From Pseudofrankia inefficax (GTDB taxonomy: Bacteria; Actinomycetota; Actinomycetes; Frankiales; Frankiaceae): a stretch of DNA of 64,000 nucleotides. A program made the translations under genes and the position numbers. The stretch lies in contig NC_014666.1 of NCBI RefSeq assembly GCF_000166135.1, positions 4,278,001 through 4,342,000 of the forward strand, in the 5' to 3' direction. Within the stretch, counting starts at the first letter, position 1; each line of letters begins with the position of its first letter. Under the pieces are notes generated by a model, which did not search any database, was not told the origin of the DNA, and saw nothing but the letters and a program-made list of their open reading frames with translations. Below are positions 44,573-52,585 of the stretch, one piece after another.

Positions 44573-45496
44573 ATGATCGTGGCTGTGCGGCCGAGTAGAC
44601 GGACGATGCTGCTGGCTGTCCCGACGGCCGCGGCCGGTGCCGTCGCCGGCGCCTGGTGGGTCCGGGGAACGGGCGGCCAGTCGGCGCCGGGGCCGGCGGC
44701 TCCGGCAGGCGGCGGCCCGGCTGCACGGCAGTCGCCCTCACCCGCGACCGCCCCCGCCGTGACGGTGGTTCCGACCGGGCCCGCGCTGGTGACCCAGACC
44801 CAGTTCCACAGCGCCGCGCGCGGCCGGACCGTCTCGATGGTGGTCGTGTCGCCGGCGGTGGGCCCGCTCGACGGCCTGCCGGTGTGCCTCGTCCTGCACG
44901 GACGGGGCGACGACGCCCGGCGCGGGGTGGCCCTGCTTGCCCTGGACTCGGCGTTGGCGGTGGCGGTGCGGGCGGGAGCGTCGCCGTTCGTGGCCGTCGC
45001 CGTCGACGGTGGCGAGGCGTACTGGCACCGGCGCGCGGCCGGCGACGACCCCGAGCAGATGATTCTCGCCGAGGTCCTCCCGCGGCTCGCGGCCCAGGGG
45101 CTGCGGACCAGCCGGCTGGCGGCACTCGGCTGGTCGATGGGCGGCTACGGCGCCCTGCTGCTCGCCGAGCGCCACCCCGACCTGGTCGCCGCCGTGGCCG
45201 CGAGCAGCCCGGCGATGTGGCGGACCTACGGCGCCAGCGCGCCCGGGGCGTTCGACTCGGCCGCCGACTTCGCCGCCCACCGCGTGCTCGGGCAGCCGCC
45301 GGCGACGGGCGTGGCGTACCGGATCGACTGCGGGCGCGGCGACCCGTTCTACGCGGTCTCCCGCCAGTCCGCCGACGAGCTGGCGGCCGGCGAACGCGCC
45401 TTCGGCGCGGGCGGGCACGATCCCACCTTCTGGCGCGCGGCGTTGCCCGCCCAGCTCGCCTTCGTCGCCCGCGCGCTCGCCCCGGCGCCGTCGTGA
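44573..45496 (+). CDS. Exported alpha/beta-hydrolase esterase (esterase D/antigen 85-like)
   Basis: Alpha/beta-hydrolase of 307 residues. A twin-arginine-like signal (SRRTMLLAVPTAAAGAVAGAWW, about 7-28) and an Ala/Pro-rich linker to residue 60 precede the catalytic domain. The nucleophile elbow is GWSMGGYGALLLAERHP, a typical esterase D (PF00756) phrase; the acid and base are likely in the DCGRGDPFY and GGHDPTFW segments. It should act outside the cytoplasm on an ester, perhaps a cell-envelope lipid, but no substrate is indicated. It follows DoxX by 37 nt including a palindrome. Confidence 0.88.
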   Translation: MIVAVRPSRRTMLLAVPTAAAGAVAGAWWVRGTGGQSAPGPAAPAGGGPAARQSPSPATAPAVTVVPTGPALVTQTQFHSAARGRTVSMVVVSPAVGPLDGLPVCLVLHGRGDDARRGVALLALDSALAVAVRAGASPFVAVAVDGGEAYWHRRAAGDDPEQMILAEVLPRLAAQGLRTSRLAALGWSMGGYGALLLAERHPDLVAAVAASSPAMWRTYGASAPGAFDSAADFAAHRVLGQPPATGVAYRIDCGRGDPFYAVSRQSADELAAGERAFGAGGHDPTFWRAALPAQLAFVARALAPAPS

Positions 45497-45564
45497 GGGA
45501 GCGGTCGACCGACGTCGAGGACCCGCCGCCCTCGGTGTCGAGTCGCGTTGGCCCGGGCCTCCCA

Positions 45565-45639
45565 TGATCGTCGTTTCGGCCCTCGGGTGGTCGTAGCCGG
45601 CGCTGGTTCGTAGCCATCAGAGGGCGAAAACAGCGATCA
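45565..45639. repeat. Imperfect inverted repeat, copy of a dispersed intergenic element
   Basis: Arms of about 34 bp, starting TGATCGTCGTTTCGGCCCTC (45565) and ending GAGGGCGAAAACAGCGATCA (45639), pair with a few mismatches around a short loop. A single-arm copy lies at 21111-21138 inside the khtU 3' end. It sits between convergent genes and may act as a bidirectional terminator or be a small mobile repeat. Confidence 0.65.
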
Positions 45640-45714
45640 GGACGACGGGCGGACGTTGACGGTCACGGCACCAGGCCGGACCGGCGGAATCCGCGCGGGG
45701 GCCGTGGCAGGTGG

Positions 45715-46791
45715 TCACAGGGGTGGCGCGAGGGTGGACCGTGCTGTGGCCAGCGCCTGCTGGGCCTGCGCGTGCCATTCGGCGACCAGGGTCCCGGCGG
45801 GCACGTCCCTGCTCAGGGCCGCCGCCTGGCCGGCCCAGAGGTTGACCAGCTCCGGGTCGCCGCGTCGTCGGCCCTCGGCCCGCAGCGGCGCGGTGATCCG
45901 GTGGACCTGCGGGTACGCCGCCGGCGCGTGGGACCCATGGTCCCGGGTGAACGCGTTGTCGAGCCCGCGGGCGAGACGCCCGGTGAAGGCGCGGCTGACG
46001 ACGGTCTGGCGGCCGCTGGTCAGCGCCGCCCGGTGGACCGGCGACGTCCCGGCCTCGGGGGTGCGCAGGAACGCCGTCCCGACGACGGCGGCGCTCGCGC
46101 CCGCCGCCAGCACAGCGGCGACGCCGGCGCCGTCCGCGATGCCGCCCGCCGCGAGCAGCGGCAGGTCGACCGACGCGCGGACCCTGGCCAGCAGCGGCAG
46201 CAGGGCAAGCCGCCCGGTGGCGCCCTCGGTGTCGTCCGGGTCGAGGCCGCCGCGGTGGCCGCCGGCCTCCCAGCCCTGCGCGATGAGCGCGTCCGCGCCG
46301 CGCGCGGCGGCGGCCAGCGCCTGCCGCTCGTCGGTGACGGTGATGGCGACCGGAATGCCGGCGTCGTGGCAGCGGGCGACGGCCGCGCTCGGCGGCAGCC
46401 CGAACGCGAAGCTGACCAGCGCCGGCCGGGCCAGGACCACCACGTCGAGCTTCGCCGCGAAGTCGTCGTCGTCCGCGTCCTCTTCCGGATAGGGCTCGCC
46501 GGGTGTCACACCGAGCTCGGCCGCGAGGGGTCGCAGGCGCTCGGCGTAGTCCGCGACGGCCTGGGCTCGCGCGGCCGCCGGCCCGCCGACGAACAGGTTG
46601 GCCGCGAACGGCCGGTCGGTCAGCGCCCGCGTGCGTGCGAGGTCCGCGGCGAACCGGTCGGCGCTCAGATACCCGGCCGCGAGTGTCCCGAGCCCGCCGG
46701 CCGCGCCCACCGCGGCGGCGAGCTCCGGGGTCGAGGGCCCACCCGCCATCGGGGCGCACACGATCCGGGTCGGCACGCCTGGCAGCTCCAT
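45715..46791 (-). CDS. Nitronate monooxygenase (2-nitropropane dioxygenase family)
   Basis: FMN-dependent TIM-barrel enzyme of 358 residues. It shows VPTRIVCAPMAGGPSTPELAAAVGAAGGLGTLAAGY at the start, ADALIAQGWEAGGHRGG for FMN phosphate binding with the catalytic-type His, and PLLAAGGIADGAGVAAVLAAGASAAVVGTAFL. It oxidises alkyl nitronates such as propionate 3-nitronate to protect central metabolism. The ATG at 46791 was chosen because it brings the CAPMAGG strand close to the N-terminus as in the family. It is a single gene. Confidence 0.9.
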   Translation of the reverse strand: MELPGVPTRIVCAPMAGGPSTPELAAAVGAAGGLGTLAAGYLSADRFAADLARTRALTDRPFAANLFVGGPAAARAQAVADYAERLRPLAAELGVTPGEPYPEEDADDDDFAAKLDVVVLARPALVSFAFGLPPSAAVARCHDAGIPVAITVTDERQALAAAARGADALIAQGWEAGGHRGGLDPDDTEGATGRLALLPLLARVRASVDLPLLAAGGIADGAGVAAVLAAGASAAVVGTAFLRTPEAGTSPVHRAALTSGRQTVVSRAFTGRLARGLDNAFTRDHGSHAPAAYPQVHRITAPLRAEGRRRGDPELVNLWAGQAAALSRDVPAGTLVAEWHAQAQQALATARSTLAPPL

Positions 46792-47212
46792 ACCGCCGAC
46801 TGTGCCATGGCCATCAGCTCGGGACCGGGCGGCGGTCCGGCCACGCCAGGACCCTCGGAAGGCCGGGGCGCCAACCGCGGTCCGGCCACGGCAAGGTCGG
46901 CGCCACACTCAGCCCCTGCCGCCCAGGTTTCCCCTGCGCAGCCAGCGATCAAGGGGGTCACATCCCCAGCGGGACGCCTTGATCATTCGTTGCGTAGGCA
47001 AGACGGCGTTCGATGCCCGGGTTTGTCCACCGTTTCCCTGCGCAGTTCTCGATCACGGTCCGGCACCTTGCCCAACCAGCTGGATGATCGGCGTCTGCGC
47101 AGGCAGATAGGCGTCTTGGCGGGCCGGGGCGACGCCGGTGGGCCGGGCACAGCTCGGTCAAGTCGGGAGATCGGGCCCTGGCCGGGGCGCCAGCGCCTGC
47201 TGGCGGGTGAGG
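46792..47212. other. Intergenic region with dispersed repeats
   Basis: No gene is supported in these 421 bases. Several words recur: GCGGTCCGGCCACG at 46832-46845 and 46877-46890, and CCCTGCGCAG followed by CGATCA at about 46930-46950 and 47036-47055. CGCCTTGATCATTCGTT at about 46976-46992 also has the look of a genome-specific repeat. The whole stretch may be an accumulation of short intergenic repeats. Confidence 0.5.
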
Positions 47213-47689
47213 TCATTCCGACCTGGCGGCCAGTGCGTAGAGGATGGTGGTCTCGATCTTGGATTCGTCCTCGTGCCAGTCGCCGTAGACCTCGATACTC
47301 CACGCGCCGATGGTCTCGGCGTGCTCGCGGCACCAGGCGTGGATGGCCGCGTGCGCGTCCGGCAGGCCGCCGTACCCGCCGCGATGGACGGTCCGGGCGG
47401 CGCGGCCCGTCGGGGACTCGACGCATGCGACCAGGCCCTGCGGCGGGAAGGGACGGGTCACCTCGACGCCGAAGTCGACGTCGAGGCCGGCCTCGGGGCC
47501 GCCTGCGGCGTGGTGGTAGACGAAGACGTTGTGGCCGTCGTCGCGCAGGCCGGGCTGGCCGCGCAGGAACGCCCAGACCTCGTCCAGCGCGGCCCGGAAG
47601 GCCGTGGGAACCTCGCCGGGGCGGACCTGGCGGCGGACCGCGGCGAGTACCTTCGGGGCCACGGTCGCGACCTCGACCACATACGTCAT
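47213..47689 (-). CDS. GyrI-like small-molecule-binding domain protein
   Basis: Stand-alone effector-binding domain of 158 residues, GyrI/AraC-effector type (PF06445-like). It begins YVVEVATVAPKVLAAVRRQV, has VFVYHHAAGGPEAGLDVDFGVEVTRPF and ends WSIEVYGDWHEDESKIETTILY, a pattern typical of these binding or cyclopropanoid-hydrolase-like domains, with the late Glu being conserved. It probably binds a hydrophobic cation or similar ligand. It lies 62 nt downstream of... no partner on its own strand other than the decarboxylase gene convergent in function, whose stop is 63 nt away upstream. Confidence 0.8.
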   Translation of the reverse strand: MTYVVEVATVAPKVLAAVRRQVRPGEVPTAFRAALDEVWAFLRGQPGLRDDGHNVFVYHHAAGGPEAGLDVDFGVEVTRPFPPQGLVACVESPTGRAARTVHRGGYGGLPDAHAAIHAWCREHAETIGAWSIEVYGDWHEDESKIETTILYALAARSE

Positions 47690-47751
47690 GGACCAACTCT
47701 GCCAGCCGTCGTCATCGGCCGGCGCGAACGGTCGGCGCGGGCGCGGCGCTC

Positions 47752-49404
47752 TCAGCCGGCGTAGAGGCTGCCGAGGTTCTCGTGCATCCGGGTCGCCAGC
47801 GGTGGCGCCGCGTGGCTGTCGGTCAGCACCTCGATGTAGCAGCCGGTGCTGGCGTGCCGGGCCGTGTCCAGCGCCCGGTCGAGCTCGGCGCAGGTCGAGA
47901 CGCGGGCGGTGAACCAGTCCTCGCAGCCGAGCACCCTGGGCAGTTCGGCGTAGTGCCACCGGGCCAGGTCGTTGTACGCGAGGTCCGGGTGCTTGCACAG
48001 CAGCCGTTCGATCAGATAGCCGGAGTTGTTCAGCACGAACACCACCGGCCTGAGCCGGTACCGGCCGAACTGGCTGATCTCCTGGGCCGTCAGCTGGTGC
48101 GAGCCCTCGCCGGTGATCAGCACGACGCGGCGGTCCGGGCCGGCGGCGACGGCGGCTCCGACGGCCGCGGGGGTGGCCCAGCCGATCGACCCCCACAGCG
48201 TCTGGTTCTCGAACGTCGCCCCGTAGGGAAGCCGGGCGAAGGCCATGCCCATCGAGCAGGTCCCGGTCTCCGCGACGACGATGTCGCGCGGTCGCAGGAA
48301 CCTCTCCCAGCGCGGGTACAGAGTGCCGGCGGTGAGGGGGTCGTCGCCGCTGCCCGGTTCGGAGCGCATCCGGACCACGCCGGCGGACGGTCGCGGCCAG
48401 GTCCGCGTCGGCAGCCGGGCCGCGAGCGCGGTCAGCAGGTCCCTCATCTCGACGCTCGGGTAGGTCATGGCGCCGACCTGGACGTGATGGTGGCGGATGT
48501 CGACGGTTCTCGCCGGGTCGAGGTTGGCCGTGAACGCGCCGGAGTTGAAGTCGTGCATCAGCGCGCCGACCAGGACCACGACGTCACCGTCCTCGACCAG
48601 GCGCCGGACGTCCTCGTTCATCAGCTTGCCGTCGTACATGCCGACGAACCCGGGCTGGTCCTCGTCCAGCACCCCCTTGTCGGCGACCATGGTGGCGAAG
48701 GGCAGGCCGGAGGCGTCGACCAGCCGCTGCAGGTGCCGGCCCAGGCCCGCGCGGACGGCGAGGGCGCCGGGCAGCAGGCAGGCGCTGCCCGCGTGGCGCA
48801 GCCGGTCCGCCACCGCCGCGACCGCGGCGTCGAGCTGAGCCGGGTCGCTGGCCGGGGCGGGCAGCTCGGGCGCCTCGCTCGCCACCGGCAGCTCGGCCAG
48901 GTCGGCGGGGAACGCCAGGTAGACCGGGCGGCGGTGGTAGATCGCCGCGGCGATCAGGCGTTCCGTCTCGGCGGCCACGTTCTGCGGGGTCATGATCGCG
49001 CTGGCGCAGACCACCGGGTCGGACATCCGCTGGAAGAGGTCGAACTCGCCGTTTCCGAGGGTGTGGTGCACGAGCGCGTGGCGGGCCTGTACCGGCATCT
49101 TCGGCATGCCCACCAGATGGAAGACCGGGAGATGCTCGGTGTAGGCGCCGGCGATGCCGTTGATGGCGCTCAGCTCGCCGACGCCGTAGGTGGTGCTCAC
49201 CGCTCCCATTCCGTGGACCCTGGCGTAGCCGTCCGCGCAGTACGCGGCGTTCAGCTCGTTGCAGTTGCCCATCCACTGGATGTCCGGATGCGCGATCACG
49301 GCGTCGTCGACGGGGAAGGCGTAGTCACCGGGGACCCCGAACACGTGGCGGATCCCGAGATCCCGCAGCCGGTTCAGCACGTGCTGGATCACGGTCGTGA
49401 CCAT
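47752..49404 (-). CDS. ThDP-dependent 2-oxo acid decarboxylase (indolepyruvate/phenylpyruvate/pyruvate decarboxylase family)
   Basis: Thiamine diphosphate-dependent decarboxylase of 550 residues, the normal family length. Glu50 in GNCNELNAAYCADGYAR activates the cofactor; the paired active-site His appear in LVHHTLGNGEF; the ThDP/Mg motif is GEGSHQLTAQEISQFGRYRLRPVVFVLNNSGY. It converts a 2-oxo acid such as indole-3-pyruvate, phenylpyruvate or pyruvate to the aldehyde, as in auxin synthesis by plant-associated bacteria. The ATG at 49404 has GGAGGGG upstream; longer frame sequence is repeat-rich leader. The GyrI-like gene lies 62 nt downstream on the same strand. Confidence 0.9.
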   Translation of the reverse strand: MVTTVIQHVLNRLRDLGIRHVFGVPGDYAFPVDDAVIAHPDIQWMGNCNELNAAYCADGYARVHGMGAVSTTYGVGELSAINGIAGAYTEHLPVFHLVGMPKMPVQARHALVHHTLGNGEFDLFQRMSDPVVCASAIMTPQNVAAETERLIAAAIYHRRPVYLAFPADLAELPVASEAPELPAPASDPAQLDAAVAAVADRLRHAGSACLLPGALAVRAGLGRHLQRLVDASGLPFATMVADKGVLDEDQPGFVGMYDGKLMNEDVRRLVEDGDVVVLVGALMHDFNSGAFTANLDPARTVDIRHHHVQVGAMTYPSVEMRDLLTALAARLPTRTWPRPSAGVVRMRSEPGSGDDPLTAGTLYPRWERFLRPRDIVVAETGTCSMGMAFARLPYGATFENQTLWGSIGWATPAAVGAAVAAGPDRRVVLITGEGSHQLTAQEISQFGRYRLRPVVFVLNNSGYLIERLLCKHPDLAYNDLARWHYAELPRVLGCEDWFTARVSTCAELDRALDTARHASTGCYIEVLTDSHAAPPLATRMHENLGSLYAG

Positions 49405-49447
49405 CGGGGGAGCCCCTCCGTCGAGTGCCGGTCCGACGCGCGGCCAC

Positions 49448-49482
49448 CTGGGCCGCCAGGTCCGCCTGGGCCGCCAGGTCCG
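49448..49482. repeat. Two-copy 18-bp tandem repeat
   Basis: CTGGGCCGCCAGGTCCGC at 49448-49465 is followed directly by a second copy (49466-49482) matching 17 bases. It lies in the leader of the decarboxylase gene and contains a GGCCGCCAGGTCC dyad-like core. Confidence 0.6.
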
Positions 49483-49630
49483 GCCGGTGACCCGCGCCGA
49501 CGGCTGTCTCTGTCGTCTCGCGAGCGGACAACTCAGGGCTCGGTACCCGTACCGGCGGCCCTCTAACGAATCCGCGCGACAGCAGGTAACGGAACGACTA
49601 CGGCGGGACCTGCGGGCCACCTCGACCGGA

Positions 49631-49664
49631 GCTGTATACGAGCTCGGATCCGAGGCTGTATACG
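49631..49664. promoter_or_regulatory. Compound palindromic site (GTATAC pair around CTCGGATCCGAG)
   Basis: GCTGTATACG occurs at 49631-49640 and 49655-49664. Between them lies the 12-bp perfect palindrome CTCGGATCCGAG (49643-49654). GTATAC-centred sites are typical of GntR-family operators. It lies about 230 nt upstream of the decarboxylase and 270 nt upstream of the amidase gene. Confidence 0.55.
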
Positions 49665-49933
49665 TCCTTTACTGATCCGTTACACGGCGACACGCGCCCC
49701 GAAACCGGACAGCCCCAGAGTCTTCGCAAGGCAGCGGCATCCAGCCCGAGGTCCCGACCGAACCGCACCGCAAGGCTCCCAATCCGGGGTGACCGCGCGG
49801 CTCACTCCTGCCCCGGCGCCGATCCCTGTCCCCGCCCGGCAATCCGTGACGTGAGCCGACGGCCGCCCCGGCCGGTTTGGATTCTCAGGCCACCGCACAC
49901 CGTCCCCGTCTCCGCCGATGACAGGACCCTGGA

Positions 49934-50635
49934 ATGACGAGCGCTCCACTCACCGTCCCGGCCCGTCCATACGAATTCACCTTTGATCCAGCGACGACGG
50001 CCCTCGTCGTCATCGACATGCAGCGCGACTTCATGGAGCCGGGCGGTTTCGGTGAGAGCCTCGGCAACGACGTGTCCCAGCTGCGGAGCACCATCGAGCC
50101 GCTGAAGGCGGTCTTCGCCGCCGCCCGCGCCGCGGGCCTTACCGTCATCCACACCCGGGAGGGCCACCTGCCGGATCTCTCGGACCTTCCCCCGGCGAAG
50201 CTGAACCGGGGGAACGCGTCGCTGAAAATCGGCGACCTGGGCCCGAAGGGCCGCATTCTCATTCGCGGGGAATACGGCCAGGACATCATCGACGAGCTCG
50301 CGCCGATCGAGGGCGAGTTCGTCGTCGACAAGCCCGGCAAGGGTGCTTTCTACGCGACCTCGTTCGGCGACATCCTGACCGAGAAGGGCATCACGAGTCT
50401 CGTCGTCACCGGGGTCACGACCGAGGTGTGCGTGCACACCACGGTCCGCGAGGCCAACGACCGGGGCTATGAATGCCTGGTGCTGTCCGACTGCGTCGGC
50501 AGCTACTTCCCGGAGTTCCAGCGGGTGGCGCTGGAGATGATCGCGGCACAGGGCGGCATCTTCGGGTGGGTCGCGCCGTCGGCCGCCTTCATCGAGGCGC
50601 TCGCGCCCCTTCCGGCGGCCTCGGCCGCCCAGTAA
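49934..50635 (+). CDS. Cysteine hydrolase of the isochorismatase superfamily, biuret amidohydrolase-like
   Basis: Amidohydrolase of 233 residues with a Cys-Asp-Lys triad: Asp28 in [10 protein letters not shown], Lys136 in [11 protein letters not shown], Cys166 in [29 protein letters not shown] and [16 protein letters not shown] closely resemble what I recall of biuret hydrolase BiuH, and also related ureidoacrylate or triuret hydrolases. It would cleave a carbamoyl or urea-type bond and release ammonia. An NCS2-type permease gene follows after 157 nt on the same strand, fitting uptake and breakdown of a nitrogen-rich substrate. The ATG has only a weak purine stretch upstream. Confidence 0.85.
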   Translation: MTSAPLTVPARPYEFTFDPATTALVVIDMQRDFMEPGGFGESLGNDVSQLRSTIEPLKAVFAAARAAGLTVIHTREGHLPDLSDLPPAKLNRGNASLKIGDLGPKGRILIRGEYGQDIIDELAPIEGEFVVDKPGKGAFYATSFGDILTEKGITSLVVTGVTTEVCVHTTVREANDRGYECLVLSDCVGSYFPEFQRVALEMIAAQGGIFGWVAPSAAFIEALAPLPAASAAQ

Positions 50636-50792
50636 CACCAGCCCTCAGCACCACCCGTCGCGCTGCCGGGCCATCACCGGGCGGCGACGCGGGAATTCGG
50701 ACGCCGTGCTCCCGGGGGGACCGGTCCGCGTCCGCGAACAGCACGGGGACAGCCGCGCCGCGGCCGGGCCCACATTCATTGAGGAGTCTGTC

Positions 50793-52451
50793 ATGGTGAA
50801 GTTTCCAGGGACGGGCGGCACAGCGACCGCCGGTCCGCCGCTGTGGGTCCGGGGGGACCTCAACGCGTTCTTCGGGCTCGGTATCAACGTCCTGGTCAAC
50901 GTCCTGGTCCTGACCGGGCTGTGCATCGGCGTCGTCGGTATCCCGAAGGGTGACGTTCTCGGCACGATCCTGCCGGCGCTCGGCATCGCGCTGATCATCG
51001 GGAACGTGTACTACACGTACCTGGGCCGCCGGCTCGCGGCGAAGACGGGCCGCACCGACGTCACGGCGATGCCATACGGCCCCAGCGTGCCGCACATGTT
51101 CATCGTCACGTTCGTCATCATGCTGCCGATCTACCTGAAGACGAAGGACCCGTTCAAGGCCTGGGAAGCCGGCATGGCCTGGGCCTTCATCATCGGCGTG
51201 ATCGTCATGCTCGGCGCCTTCGTCGGCCCGACGATCCGCCGGTACGCCCCCCGCGCGGCGATGCTGGGCACGCTGGCCGGTATCTCGGTCGCCTTCATCT
51301 CGATGCGCCCGGCCGGGCAGATGTGGGAGGCGGCCTGGATCTCGCTGCCCGTCTTCGCCCTGCTCATCGTCGGGCTGATGACCGACATCAAGCTGCCGTT
51401 CAACCTGCCGATCGGCGCGGTCGCGCTGCTGCTGGGCACGGCGATCGGCTGGGCCGGCGGCTACATGCACCCGCCGGAGGTCACCTCGGCGGCGAAGGAC
51501 ATCGCGCTGGCCCTGCCCGACTTCCGGTTCGACATGCTCTTCCACGGGCTGAAGGACCTCTCGCCGCTGCTCGCGACGGCCATCCCGCTCGGCGTCTACA
51601 ACTTCACCGAGGGCATGACCAACGTGGAGAGCGCCGCCTCCGCCGGTGACAGCTACAACCTGCGCGCGATCCTGCTGGCCGACGGCTTCGGCGCCGTGGT
51701 CGGCTCCTGCCTGGGCTCGCCGTTCCCGCCGGCCGTCTACATCGGCCACCCGGGCTGGAAGGGCGCCGGCGGCCGCACCGGCTACTCGCTGGCCACCGGA
51801 CTGGTGATCGCGGTCCTGTGCTTCTTCAGCCTGTTCAGCCTGCTCGGCGCGATCCTGCCGCTGCCGGCGATCGTGCCGATCCTGCTCTACATCGGCCTGC
51901 TGATCGGCGCCCAGGCCTTCCAGGTCTCGCCCCGGGCGCACGCCGCGGCGGTGGTCGCTGCCCTCTTGCCCAACATCGCCTCGTGGGCGGTCGGCCTGAT
52001 GGACAACGTGCTGTCCGCCGCCGGCACGAGCGCGAGCCAGGTCGGCTACGACAAGATCAACCAGGCGGGAGTCGTCTACAAGGGTTTGATGATCTTTGGT
52101 GAGGGGGCCATCCTCGCCGGCCTGGTGCTGGGCTCGATCGTCGCCTTCGTCATCGACAAACGGTTCGTGTCGGCGGCGGTGTTCTCGGCGCTGGGCTCGG
52201 TGCTGTCGTTCATCGGCCTGATCCACGGGCCCAAGGTCGAGTGGGACGCCAACGGCCAGGTCGCCCTGGGCTACCTGATCCTGGCCGCCGTCTGCGTCGC
52301 CTTCGCCCTGACGAAGCCCACGCCGCGGGTGCCGGACGCCGACGAGATCGAGCTGGAGCGCATCCACGGCGTGCCGCAGCAGGTCAAGAAGAAGGACAAG
52401 GACAGCGAGGACGCCCCGGCGACGGAGGTGCCGGCCGCCGCCACGGGCTGA
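50793..52451 (+). CDS. NCS2-family (xanthine/uracil-type) permease
   Basis: Polytopic membrane transporter of 552 residues with about 12-14 spans. The NCS2 core is visible in FTEGMTNVESAASAGDSYNLRAILLADGFGAVVGSCLG and VYIGHPGWKGAGGRTGYSLATG, and the first half has TDVTAMPYGPSVPHMFIVTFVIML. The tail is a charged Lys/Asp-rich C-terminus. It should be a proton-coupled importer of a nucleobase-like ring or small amide; the preceding amidase hints at a biuret- or ureide-type substrate but does not prove it. GAGGAG precedes the ATG at ideal spacing. A strong hairpin follows the stop. Confidence 0.9.
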   Translation: MVKFPGTGGTATAGPPLWVRGDLNAFFGLGINVLVNVLVLTGLCIGVVGIPKGDVLGTILPALGIALIIGNVYYTYLGRRLAAKTGRTDVTAMPYGPSVPHMFIVTFVIMLPIYLKTKDPFKAWEAGMAWAFIIGVIVMLGAFVGPTIRRYAPRAAMLGTLAGISVAFISMRPAGQMWEAAWISLPVFALLIVGLMTDIKLPFNLPIGAVALLLGTAIGWAGGYMHPPEVTSAAKDIALALPDFRFDMLFHGLKDLSPLLATAIPLGVYNFTEGMTNVESAASAGDSYNLRAILLADGFGAVVGSCLGSPFPPAVYIGHPGWKGAGGRTGYSLATGLVIAVLCFFSLFSLLGAILPLPAIVPILLYIGLLIGAQAFQVSPRAHAAAVVAALLPNIASWAVGLMDNVLSAAGTSASQVGYDKINQAGVVYKGLMIFGEGAILAGLVLGSIVAFVIDKRFVSAAVFSALGSVLSFIGLIHGPKVEWDANGQVALGYLILAAVCVAFALTKPTPRVPDADEIELERIHGVPQQVKKKDKDSEDAPATEVPAAATG

Positions 52452-52466
52452 CCGACCTGGGACACG

Positions 52467-52491
52467 GCCCGGTGCCGGGGGGGCACCGGGC
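52467..52491 (+). terminator. Strong stem-loop after the permease gene
   Basis: GCCCGGTGCC (52467-52476) and GGCACCGGGC (52482-52491) form a perfect 10-bp stem with a five-G loop, 15 nt after the stop codon. A short CCCGTTCTC tract follows. It is likely an actinobacterial terminator without a long U-run. Confidence 0.75.
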
Positions 52492-52585
52492 CCGTTCTCG
52501 CACGCGTCCCACGGTTCAGCCCGGCGAGGCGCGCGCCTGACCCGGGCGCGCCCCGCCGGCCGCACCGTGCCGGGCCCGTCCCCGG

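Larger units (their letters stand above)
49405..49933. other. Divergent intergenic region with repeats and palindromes
   Basis: About 530 bases without a gene between the decarboxylase and the amidase gene. It contains an 18-bp tandem repeat (49448-49482) and a cluster of palindromes (49631-49664), both annotated separately. A+T is raised around 49630-49685, the likely promoter zone. Confidence 0.55.

Noticed and set aside
49448..49482. CRISPR-like repeat array
   Set aside because: Only two adjacent copies with no spacers.
45772..49566. 1264-residue plus-strand frame
   Set aside because: It is a shadow crossing three minus-strand genes and two intergenic regions.
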